A DNA stretch of 64,000 nucleotides from Candidatus Dactylopiibacterium carminicum (GTDB lineage Bacteria > Pseudomonadota > Gammaproteobacteria > Burkholderiales > Rhodocyclaceae), in the NCBI RefSeq assembly GCF_014736495.1, contig NZ_MDUX01000003.1, forward strand, positions 1 through 64,000, in the 5' to 3' direction. The notes under the pieces are model-generated. The model had not been told where the DNA came from. It saw only the letters and a list, made by a program, of their open reading frames with translations, and did not search any database. The position numbers and the translations under genes are program-made. Positions within the stretch are counted from its first letter, which is position 1. Each line of letters opens with the position of its first letter. Of this stretch, positions 53,730 through 61,298 are shown piece by piece.

Positions 53730-54101
53730 TCAGTCGGAGTCGGTGGTGTCTTCGAAGAGGCGGGGCTGGACGCGCGGGAGTTCTCGGGCGTGGACGCGGG
53801 CGATGAGCTTGCGGAGTCCGCGCTCCGTCATCCCTGTTTCTTTCACCAGCTCATGGTAGTTGTCACCCCGGAACCGCCGATAGATGGCGAGATCGCGAGC
53901 AGCCAGCTTATAGCGATAGTCCTTCGGGAAGTTCAGGTTCTGGCCTCCCCAGTGCTCAGCGAGAAAATCCGCGATGGCGACCGCGACCTGCTCTGCCACA
54001 TCTGCAGGCAGGCCGTGATCGATGCAGATCCTGCGACCGTGCGATTCCACGTCTGACAGCAGCTCGGTACGCAGTGCCTCGGTCTTTGTATTAATCGCCA
54101 T
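53730..54101 (-). CDS. mor: Mor/C-family phage transcriptional activator
   Basis: A 123-residue Mor-type activator. In phage Mu, Mor binds the middle promoter and recruits sigma-70 RNA polymerase. A conserved middle segment (VAIADFLAEHWGGQNLNFPKDYRYKLAARDLAIYRRFRG) is followed by a C-terminal HTH (NYHELVKETGMTERGLRKLIARVH) as in the Mor family. ATG 54101 overlaps the gemA stop by 11 bases. It is the last leftward early gene before the prophage end. Confidence 0.9.
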   Translation of the reverse strand: MAINTKTEALRTELLSDVESHGRRICIDHGLPADVAEQVAVAIADFLAEHWGGQNLNFPKDYRYKLAARDLAIYRRFRGDNYHELVKETGMTERGLRKLIARVHARELPRVQPRLFEDTTDSD

Positions 54102-54738
54102 CTCGCAATTCCCCTGCCTTGCGCAGCACCTGCTCGAACCGTGCCTGGTGCTGCTGGATCGGATCGACGCGACCACCGAGCGCGGCCTCTGCCACCGCCA
54201 GGCACCGCTCATGCTGCACAGCCAACTCGGCCAAGCTGGGCGTCATCGAGAGACCGAGCGCCTGCCAAAGCGCCCGCTGCCGCTCGGTGAGGATGCGGTT
54301 GCGCCACTTCTTCATGTGCTCGATCACGCTGCTGGCCTGCTTGCTTGAGAGCCACTGCAACGCCTCGATCTTTGTATGCCTGCAGACGAAGGCAGCCATG
54401 GCCTGCTCTGACGGATCGCGGATGATCCCCATGCCGTGCAGCTCCAGCCAAATGCCACGGATCATGCGGCTCTGATCGTCATCTGCCATGGCTCGATTGC
54501 CGCCCCGGCGCTGTGTGCCAGCGCTGGCATTCACCTTCACCTTGAAGCCTGCAGACTTGAGATGCGCGATCACCCGCTCCAGCTGAGTCACGCTGCAATC
54601 CGCCGCGCTGTCATGCGCGCCGCGCGTCTTTTCGCGGATGATGGATCGATAGGTATTTTCATCCATCGCAAGTTCGCGGCGCCCGACGTGGATCAAGCGG
54701 ATCAGGCGGATGCGGTCATCTGATGATGTCGTCGCCAT
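54091..54738 (-). CDS. gemA: GemA / gp16 family phage protein
   Basis: A 215-residue protein of the Mu gp16/GemA family (DUF1018). The N-terminal part has RLIRLIHVGRRELAMDENTYRSIIREKTRG and the C-terminal part has SKQASSVIEHMKKW; GemA of Mu modulates host gene expression and DNA topology early in infection. ATG 54738 is used; five bases separate it from the preceding gene's stop. The order ATPase ... gam-like - gemA - mor resembles the early order of Mu. Confidence 0.88.
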   Translation of the reverse strand: MATTSSDDRIRLIRLIHVGRRELAMDENTYRSIIREKTRGAHDSAADCSVTQLERVIAHLKSAGFKVKVNASAGTQRRGGNRAMADDDQSRMIRGIWLELHGMGIIRDPSEQAMAAFVCRHTKIEALQWLSSKQASSVIEHMKKWRNRILTERQRALWQALGLSMTPSLAELAVQHERCLAVAEAALGGRVDPIQQHQARFEQVLRKAGELRDGD

Positions 54739-54743
54739 CGCAT

Positions 54744-55166
54744 TCACCACTTGATGAGCTGGCCCGCGAGCCAGACCACGCCAGAGCATTCCGCCTCCGC
54801 ATTGAAGAATGCGAAAAACGCTTTCGCATCAGCAAAGCCATCTGCGCGGGCCAGCTCTTCGATTTCGTCTTCGAAGAGCGGCATGCGGACGCCAGCCTTC
54901 TGCAGCTCCACCGCGCCCGCGCTCGGATTGATCGCGATCGACTGCACGCTGCGGCACACGGCCACGCCTAGGCGCTCGCACCCGGCTTGCCGCATGCCTG
55001 TAAACATATGCAGCTGATCGCCCGCCTTGTACTGCCGGCGCGGGCTGAAGCGGATGGTCTGCAGTTTCACAGCTTCCCCGAGGAACGGCTCGCGCCCTGC
55101 GGCCCGCACCGCCAGCCCGGCGCGCACGGCCGGGGCGAACTGTTTCTTGAATGACAGAGAAGGCAT
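54744..55166 (-). CDS. ASCH-domain-like phage protein
   Basis: A 140-residue protein with an ASCH-like core: ETLRFSPR-type start (LQTIRFSPRRQYKAGDQLHMFTGMRQAGCERLGVAVCRSVQSIAI). The GDQLHMFTGMR stretch, with two cysteines after it, matches ASCH-type domains in phages, which bind RNA or modified bases. The C-terminal region (EIEELARADGFADAKAFFAFFNAE) is like the helical end of such proteins. Function is unknown. Its ATG overlaps the stop of the DUF2786 gene (ATGA). Confidence 0.65.
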   Translation of the reverse strand: MPSLSFKKQFAPAVRAGLAVRAAGREPFLGEAVKLQTIRFSPRRQYKAGDQLHMFTGMRQAGCERLGVAVCRSVQSIAINPSAGAVELQKAGVRMPLFEDEIEELARADGFADAKAFFAFFNAEAECSGVVWLAGQLIKW

Positions 55167-55876
55167 CACGCACCCCCAATCATCAGCGGCACCGACGCTG
55201 CGCCCATGCCCTTGTTGAGTTCGGCCTCGCGGCCGGCGTCCTTACCTGCCGTGAAACTGGCGTATTCCTTGTTACTGAACTGGCGGCCGGCGTTGCGGTC
55301 GCGCACATCGAGCGTGCTCGTTTCCGGGTGATTCACCTTCATGTATGCATCCAGCGCCTCTTCGGTGGCTACCGATCCGGAGAGCGGCGCAACCTGGAGC
55401 GCGGCAGTCTGCACCCAGCCCTCGCAGAAGAGATCCGCCAGACGCGTCTTGTTCGATCTCTTGTAGCGCTTGAGCACATCCTTGATGTGCTGCTTGCGGG
55501 CACGGCTAGCCTGGCGGAACAGTACTTCGAAGGCGTACTGCGCCACGTCGTTGGCGGGATAAACGCCGATAAAAGACCACTCGGGCACGTAGCCGAACGA
55601 ACTTAGCAGGCTGCCCGAAAACATCAGGCGGCAACCTAACACGTTGGCAATATGTCCAGCCAATTGGATCTCCCAGCGCGGCGGCGCTTCCGTAGCTCCA
55701 GCCCGAGCACGTGCCTCACTCACGCCAATAGCCAGCATTTCAGCTTGAGTGATACCGCAGGACTCCATAAGTGCTCGCGCCTGACGCAGTGCAGTGGCAG
55801 CCTCGTGCTCATTGCCGCTTTGAGCCAGTGCCATGCACTTCTTGATCTTGTCGAGGATCTTGGCTTTATCCTCCAT
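55166..55876 (-). CDS. DUF2786 domain phage protein
   Basis: A 236-residue protein. The N-terminal DUF2786 region is clear: KAKILDKIKKCMALAQSGNEHEAATALRQARALMESCGI. The middle part (WEIQLAGHIANVLGCRLMF...FIGVYPANDVAQYAFEVLFRQASRARKQHI) is the second domain usually attached to DUF2786 in prophages. Function is unknown. ATG 55876 overlaps the stop of the gam-like gene by one to four bases, indicating translational coupling. Confidence 0.88.
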   Translation of the reverse strand: MEDKAKILDKIKKCMALAQSGNEHEAATALRQARALMESCGITQAEMLAIGVSEARARAGATEAPPRWEIQLAGHIANVLGCRLMFSGSLLSSFGYVPEWSFIGVYPANDVAQYAFEVLFRQASRARKQHIKDVLKRYKRSNKTRLADLFCEGWVQTAALQVAPLSGSVATEEALDAYMKVNHPETSTLDVRDRNAGRQFSNKEYASFTAGKDAGREAELNKGMGAASVPLMIGGA

Positions 55877-56409
55877 CACTCGCCCTCCTCATCCTGTTTG
55901 TCATCCGTCGCAGCCTTGAGCAGCGCGTCGACCATCTTGTCGACCGCGCTGTCGACGGGGCGGATCAGCAACACGTCGCCGCCTTCTATGACGTTGATGC
56001 CCAAGCGCTTCAGCTCGGCGCCGGTGAGGTTTGCGAGCGCGTCCTTTGCCGGCTTCTTGCTTGTAGCGATCAGCACGTCGGCCTGCTCGGGGAAGTGGCG
56101 CTCGATGAGGAGCACAACGCGGTCCGGATCGTCGAATTCGATCTTCCCCTTGCTCTTCTGGAAGCCGACCTTGATGCCGTGCAGGACGCGTGATTTAGGT
56201 TTTGCGAACAGATCCGGAGCCTCTTCGATGAGCGCGCGCAGCTTGTCGTGTTGCTCGCTTGCGCGGCGGATGGCGCGGCGTATAGCGGGCAGGCGGTCGG
56301 ATTTGATGGCCTCCGTCGTTGCCTGCAGCTCCGTGAGCAGGCCGGCGAGCGTTTCGCGCGCTTCGGAATAGCGCTCGGCCTGGCGTTCGATGTCGTTCAT
56401 TGCAGTCAT
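55876..56409 (-). CDS. Gam-like host-nuclease inhibitor family protein
   Basis: A 177-residue protein. The N-terminal half is a long alpha-helix (ERYSEARETLAGLLTELQATTEAIKSDRLPAIRRAI...) and the C-terminal half reads HGIKVGFQKSKGKIEFDDPDRVVLLIERHFPEQADVLIATSKKPAKDALANLTGAELKRLGI, like the Gam family of Mu-like phages, which bind DNA ends and block host exonucleases. Assignment is by layout and position upstream of gemA and is moderately sure. Confidence 0.7.
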   Translation of the reverse strand: MTAMNDIERQAERYSEARETLAGLLTELQATTEAIKSDRLPAIRRAIRRASEQHDKLRALIEEAPDLFAKPKSRVLHGIKVGFQKSKGKIEFDDPDRVVLLIERHFPEQADVLIATSKKPAKDALANLTGAELKRLGINVIEGGDVLLIRPVDSAVDKMVDALLKAATDDKQDEEGE

Positions 56410-56411
56410 GA

Positions 56412-56669
56412 TCAAACCTCGTTTTCAGGTTTCGGGATCGACCACACAAGCTCGGCGCCGCACCAGTGCGTGCGCGCCTCCAGCAGCGTGTAGTCAGGGC
56501 GGGCGTTGGGCTGCAGGGCAGCGGTAAACGCTGAGGGGCGGATGCGGATCGTCGGCGGTGCATCTGTCGGCCCGACTTGCACGGAGAGCACCTTCACTTC
56601 GTGATCCAGCAGTGCGCCCAGGGCGTTCTGCGCATCACGCATGCGCGTGGAGAGGACGTTTGCGTGCAT
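56412..56669 (-). CDS. Hypothetical phage early protein
   Basis: An 85-residue protein (MHANVLSTRMRDAQNALGALLDHEVKVLSVQVGPTDAPPTIRI) that I do not recognise. It looks like a small alpha/beta domain. The ATG overlaps the upstream stop (ATGA) and the stop is three bases before the gam-like ATG, so it is a genuine member of the early operon. Confidence 0.75.
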   Translation of the reverse strand: MHANVLSTRMRDAQNALGALLDHEVKVLSVQVGPTDAPPTIRIRPSAFTAALQPNARPDYTLLEARTHWCGAELVWSIPKPENEV

Positions 56670-57109
56670 CAGGCATGTCCTCCCGAAAACACAACTCCGT
56701 CGCTCGACTTCTTGCCGTTGCCCTTTGCGCACCAATTCAGCCACGCGGCCAGCGCGTCGGCCTTCTTTCTCTGACCAGACGCTTCAGGAACACCAGGAAC
56801 CAAGAGCTGGCCCTCATAGCCCCGACGAGCGAGAGCAGCTAATGTTCCCTTCAGCGCGAATTTCGGCCCGGCGCAGATCTCAATCGCACCACCACCGTCT
56901 GGAGCGTCAGCAGGAAGCTGGTCGCCGATCTCGATCAAGCCAGACGCCCAGCACCATGCGACCTGCGGCGTCATGTCGAAATAGGAGCGGCAGCCGCATT
57001 TCGGGCAGGTCTTCTCAGTGCATCCGGAAAAGCGTTTGCTCGGGATATTCACCCAATCAGAACTCGGGCATTGATGCCGGCAGCGGGTGCATTTAACAGT
57101 GATATCCAT
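56669..57109 (-). CDS. Zinc-ribbon phage protein
   Basis: A 146-residue protein. The N-terminal 45 residues hold a zinc ribbon: VKCTRCRHQCPSSDW and TCPKCGCRSYFD, giving at least four cysteines in CxxC pairs. The C-terminal part (GGAIEICAGPKFALKGTLAALARRGYEGQLLVPGVPEASGQRKKADALAAWLNWC) recurs in Mu-like prophages. Function unknown; nucleic-acid binding is plausible. The start and stop both overlap neighbours by four bases. Confidence 0.75.
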   Translation of the reverse strand: MDITVKCTRCRHQCPSSDWVNIPSKRFSGCTEKTCPKCGCRSYFDMTPQVAWCWASGLIEIGDQLPADAPDGGGAIEICAGPKFALKGTLAALARRGYEGQLLVPGVPEASGQRKKADALAAWLNWCAKGNGKKSSDGVVFSGGHA

Positions 57110-57372
57110 CACTCACCTCCCATCGCAAACACGACGCTGCCATCACGCAGACGGCAATCTGTCAGCATGTCGATCTGTGCATGCGCGTGCTGCACCGCCG
57201 CCTCGGCGGCGGCCACGGTGGTGTCTGCTATAAGCAGCGCGGTGTCGGCCTGGGCCACGCGGGCGGCCATCAGCTGATGCGCGGCGATGAAACCGGCGCC
57301 GAACATCAGCAGGTTGATCACCGTGTGCGTGGTGCGGCGTGAGCGGCGGGTATGCGGGGCGCGCGGGATCAT
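57109..57372 (-). CDS. Small phage membrane protein
   Basis: An 87-residue protein with one membrane segment near the N-terminus (TVINLLMFGAGFIAAHQLM), preceded by a very basic end (TRRSRRTTH). The rest is helical, AADTAVAAAEAAVQHAHAQI-like, then CRLRDGSVVFAMGGE. Function is unknown. Its ATG overlaps the upstream stop by four bases. Confidence 0.65.
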   Translation of the reverse strand: MIPRAPHTRRSRRTTHTVINLLMFGAGFIAAHQLMAARVAQADTALLIADTTVAAAEAAVQHAHAQIDMLTDCRLRDGSVVFAMGGE

Positions 57373-57697
57373 GACTGCACCTCCTGACCACCGTTGAGCA
57401 GATCGAGCACGCTGGCATTGGCATGGCTGCGACGGATCACCGGGCGCTTGATCGGTTGCACCATTGCGAGCACAGGATGGCTGTTCGGAATGCGCACCTC
57501 GACGCGGACGGCGTCCGTCCCGAAGATCGGCGCCGCGCGCACCAGGCCGCCGGCCCGCCATGAATCCCTTGCAGGTTATAGAGCCGCCCCTTGAATTCGA
57601 TGGTCAGATCCGAGCGCACGGTGCGGTTCGGCAGCGCGGCAGTCCAGGCGGCCATTTGCTTCTGCGTGAGGCGCACATGCTTGTTTGACTTGTGCAT
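57369..57697 (-). pseudogene. Small phage protein, frameshifted at a short C run
   Basis: From ATG 57697 the frame reads MHKSNKHVRLTQKQMAAW, then LTIEFKGRLYNLQGIHGG, and is then lost. The continuation AGGLVRAAPIFGTDAVRVEV, then IPNSHPVLAMVQPIKRP, to SVLDLLNGGQEVQS is open in another frame and stops at 57369. The two join if CCC at 57554-57556 is CCCC, giving 109 residues. The join places start and stop exactly in the ATGA-overlap pattern of this operon, which supports it. The sequence is not recognised. Confidence 0.7.
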
Positions 57698-57698
57698 G

Positions 57699-58432
57699 TC
57701 AGCACCCCGCAATCACGTCAGCGGTCACGCGGGGCATCGCCACACCGGCGGCGGCGTTCAGCGCGCGTGTCACCAGGTTGTTCACCACCAGCGGATAGCA
57801 GATGCTGCGCCCCTCTGCGGCGCTGCCGCCACGCGGCAAGCGGGTCAGGCGGGCGCGGATCGCATCAATGGCACCATCAGCCAGCGCATCGGCCACATTC
57901 GCCCCCACGCGGGAAAACTTGTGGCCCAGATAGACAGGCAGATCCTCATCCAGTGGCAGCATCTCGCGCCGCTCGCAGCGCTGCACGATTTCGCGGACTG
58001 CCGGATCTTTATCGTTGAGCGTGTTGTCCAGCTCCGGCTGGCCGATCAGCACCACACCCAGTAGCCGGCGCAGCCCCGTCTTCAACTCCATGAAGCCCTT
58101 GAGCGCGCGCAGCGTGCTCACCGGCATGCGGTGCGCCTCTTCAATGATCAGCAGATTGCGGTAGCCCGCCCGCTCACTCTCGGCGAGCAGCTTGTGGACC
58201 TGATTGTTCCGCGCCTGCGTACTACTGCGGATGCTGGCGCCGGGGTCCAGCGTGTGGATGATTGATTCCGACACCTGGCCCGCCCACATCGGCTTGCCCT
58301 TGCGCTCGGTCTTCTCCATCTCCATCACGTACGGCTTGATGATGATCACCTGGCGCTGCTCAATGCGGATGCGCTCTTCCAGCTCCTCGCGCAGCGTCGT
58401 CTTGCCGCTGCCTGATTCACCCACCAGCCGCA
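57699..58432 (-). pseudogene. ExeA-like AAA ATPase (MuB-analog), N-terminus missing
   Basis: A phage ATPase of the ExeA/BcepMu type, thought to act as target-selection partner of the transposase, like MuB. Visible: Walker A LVGESGSGKTTLREELEERI, then QVIIIKPYVME, HKLLAESERAGYRNLLIIEEAHRMP (Walker B) and GVVLIGQPELDNTLND. The C-terminal part (YPLVVNNLVTRALNAAAGVAMP) is family-like. The region before Walker A, normally about 30-50 residues, is replaced by sequence antisense to the terminase. The true boundary lies near 58430. Function is probably lost, because the start codon and the N-terminal region are gone. Confidence 0.85.
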
Positions 58433-59715
58433 ACATCCAGGCCTTTCGCGTGCGCTTTGCCAGCGGCTTTCGTGTGACCGCGCTGTCATCCCGGCCGGAG
58501 AACATCCACGGCCTGCAGGGGCTGGTCGACATCGATGAAGCGGCACTGCACAAGGATGTGGGCGGCGTGCTCGAATCCGCCACGGCGCTGCTGATCTGGG
58601 GCGGCAAGATCCGCGTGTGGTCTACACATCGCGGCAAGAAGAACCCGTTCAATCAATTGGTGCAGGATGTGCGCGCCGGGCGCTACGGCAAGCGTGCAAA
58701 GGTCATCCGGATCCGGTTTGATGATGCGGTGGCCAATGGCCTCTATGAGCGCGTGTGCGCCATGCGCGGCAAGGTGGCCACGGCCGAAGGCAAGAAGGAT
58801 TGGTACACGGCGATCCGCGCGGCATACGGCCCGCGCAAGGCCGCGATGCGCGAAGAGCTGGATGTGATCCCCCGCGATGGCGAGGGCTCCGCAGTCCCTG
58901 GCGTGTGGATCGAGCGCGCGATGCCCGAGGTGCAGCCCGTGCTGCGCATCGTTTTCGATGACGACTTCCCGCGCCGCCCCGAGCGTGAGCGCGAGACCTG
59001 GTGCGCCACCTGGATCGCCGTGCACCTGCAGCCGCAGATCCAGGCAGCGATGGCCGGCTTCACCGGACGCTGGGCGATCGGCATGGACTTCGCCAGGCAC
59101 CGCCACTTCTCGGTCATCACACCGGCACGCGTCACGCAGGATCTGCGGCGCGACGTGCCGTTCCTGGTCGAGCTGGCCAACGCACCGACGCGGCAGCAGG
59201 AGCAGATCCTGTGGGCGCTGCTCGATGCGCTGTCGAACTGGACGCTGGCAGGCGACGCGACCGGCCCGGGGCAAACGCTCATGGAATACACCGCCGACCG
59301 CTACGGCCGGGCGTCGCTCGACAAGGAGACCGGCACCTACAGCGGTGGCCCGGTGCATGAGGTAACGCTCTCCCGCGCGTGGTACAGCCTCTGGATGGGC
59401 AAGTACATCTCGCTCTTCGAAGACGGCTTCATCACGCTGCCGCGCGACGCATCGCTTGAAGATGACCACCGCGCCGTCGAGTACATCGACGGCGTGCCCA
59501 TGGTGCCGAAGATCGAGCGCAAGGATCTGAAAGACCCGGACCTGGTACGCCACGGTGACGGCGCTGTCGCTGGCGCACTGATGGAGTTCGCGGCGCTCAA
59601 CCCCGTCGGCCAGTGGGAAAGCGGCTGGACGCCGGCACCCAAGGGCGGCGTCTTTTCACAACATGGCGGCGACGATGACGACGACGCCAGCACTTCGACA
59701 GGTGGCGCATGGTAG
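58432..59715 (+). pseudogene. Mu-like terminase large subunit, N-terminus missing
   Basis: The C-terminal part of a gp28-type large terminase. From about 58441 the frame reads AFRVRFASGFRVTALSSRPENIHGLQG, the usual stretch before Walker B, then DIDEAALHKDVGGVLESATALLIWGG and STHRGKKNPFNQLVQD. The nuclease domain follows (GMDFARHRHFSVITP near 59080, DLRRDVPFLVELANAPTRQQEQILWALLDAL), and a low-complexity Asp tail. The Walker A region (about 150-170 residues) is absent and no start codon of this family is visible. DNA packaging should be lost. Confidence 0.85.
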
Positions 59716-61298
59716 GCATCAAGGGGTTGATCGGCCGCATCTTTGGCAATAGCGGCAATGCGCTCGAGGAGCAGCAAAGCTCGGGCGACGCGCGCATCGG
59801 GCAGCTCAAGCGCGAATTCATGGAGCACCCCAGCAAGGGGCTGACGCCGGCTAAGTTGTACCAGATCCTGGAGGCGGCCGAGCAAGGCGACCTCAAGGCG
59901 CAGCACGAACTCTTCGAAGACATGGAAGAGAAGGATCCGCAGATCGCGGCGGACCTGGGCAAGCGCCGCCAGCTCGCCGCAGAGCTCGAGTGGCAGATCG
60001 CAGCGCCGGACAACGCCACGCCCGCCGAGCAGCGCGCCACGGACCATGCGGTTGAAGTGTTCTCCGGGCTGGACGTGGAGGATCTGATCATCGAGATGGG
60101 GAGCGGCATCGGCCACGGTTGGGCGAATCTTGAGCTGCCCTGGGCGCGCGATGGCGCGCTGCGCTACGTTGAGCAGCCGGAGTGGCGGCCGCATTCGTGG
60201 TTCCGCCTGAACCCCGAGGATCAGAACGAACTCCGTCTGCGCGATGCCAGCGCCATCGGTGCAGAGCTGTGGCCGCTGGGCTGGGTGCAGCACCGACACC
60301 GCGCCAAGGCGGGCTACGTGGCCCGCGCCGGCCTGCACCGGGTACTGGCCTGGCCGTACTTGTTCCAGAACTACGCGCTGGGCGATCTCGCCGAGCTGCT
60401 TGAGCTGTATGGCCTGCCGATCCGCATCGGCCGCTACCCCTCTGGCGCGAGCGAGAAGGACAAGGCCACGCTGCTGCGCGCGGTGGTGGGCCTGGGGCAC
60501 AACGCTGCCGGCATCATCCCGGATAGCATGCGCATCAACTTCCAGGACGCGGCCGATGGCAAGGCCGATATGTTCCTGGCCATGCTCGGCTGGTGCGAGC
60601 GCGCCAAGGCGCGGGCCATCCTGGGTGGCACGCTCACCAGCGGCACCAGTGGCGACAGCAACACGAACGCCCTGGGCAACGTGCATGAGCGCAGTCAGAT
60701 GAGCCTGATCCGGTCTGACGCGCGGCAGTACGCCAGCACCATCAATCGGGACATCCTGTGGCCGATGGCCGCCCTCAACTTCGGCATCGAAGACCGCCGC
60801 CGCGCGCCGCGCTTCTTCCTGGACACAGGCGAGGCCGACGATCTGAAGCTGCTCGCCGAGACCCTGCCGACCTTCGTCGGCATGGGGGCGAAAATCCCGG
60901 TGTGGTGGCTGCATGAGAAGAGCCGCATCCCGCAGGCCGGCGAGAAGGATGCCGTGCTGATGAGCACGCCCGCCATGACGGGCGTAAGTGCGCTGAAACG
61001 GGGGCTGGGTGCGGGCGTGGTCGCGCTCAAGGCCGACACAGGCACCGCCGCCACGGACCAGGCGATGCTCGATGCCGCGATCGAGGCCATCGGCGCCGAA
61101 GCGCTGGACGCCCAGGCGCGCGAGCTGCTCGCGCCTGTGCTCGAGCGCTTGAAGGATGCAGGCGACCAGGATCCGGCCAAGCTGCTTGGCTGGCTGGCGG
61201 AGACCTACCCGACCGAGGACGGTGGGCAGCTCGAGGAAAGGCTGGCGCGCCTGCTGTGGGCTGCGCAGATGTGGGGCACGCTCAATGGCGACGCGTGA
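59709..61298 (+). CDS. Phage portal protein (DUF935, Mu gp29-like)
   Basis: A 529-residue portal protein forming the DNA-entry ring of the head. The family start VGIKGLIGRIFGN is followed by GLTPAKLYQILEAAEQGDLKAQHELFEDMEEKDPQIAADLGKRRQLAAELEWQI. The middle part is ELYGLPIRIGRYPSGASEKDKATLLRAV and the C-terminal part is LLAPVLERLKDAGDQDPAKLLGWLAETYP. The ATG overlaps the terminase stop (ATGGTAG), as in Mu. The stop overlaps the F gene start by 14 bases. Confidence 0.93.
   Translation: MVGIKGLIGRIFGNSGNALEEQQSSGDARIGQLKREFMEHPSKGLTPAKLYQILEAAEQGDLKAQHELFEDMEEKDPQIAADLGKRRQLAAELEWQIAAPDNATPAEQRATDHAVEVFSGLDVEDLIIEMGSGIGHGWANLELPWARDGALRYVEQPEWRPHSWFRLNPEDQNELRLRDASAIGAELWPLGWVQHRHRAKAGYVARAGLHRVLAWPYLFQNYALGDLAELLELYGLPIRIGRYPSGASEKDKATLLRAVVGLGHNAAGIIPDSMRINFQDAADGKADMFLAMLGWCERAKARAILGGTLTSGTSGDSNTNALGNVHERSQMSLIRSDARQYASTINRDILWPMAALNFGIEDRRRAPRFFLDTGEADDLKLLAETLPTFVGMGAKIPVWWLHEKSRIPQAGEKDAVLMSTPAMTGVSALKRGLGAGVVALKADTGTAATDQAMLDAAIEAIGAEALDAQARELLAPVLERLKDAGDQDPAKLLGWLAETYPTEDGGQLEERLARLLWAAQMWGTLNGDA

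Noticed and set aside
53700-58430. Inversion of the early phage region as the explanation of opposite gene directions
   Set aside because: Leftward early and rightward late genes can be the normal order in BcepMu-type phages, and mor lies next to the predicted phage end; a deletion at 58430 alone explains the data.
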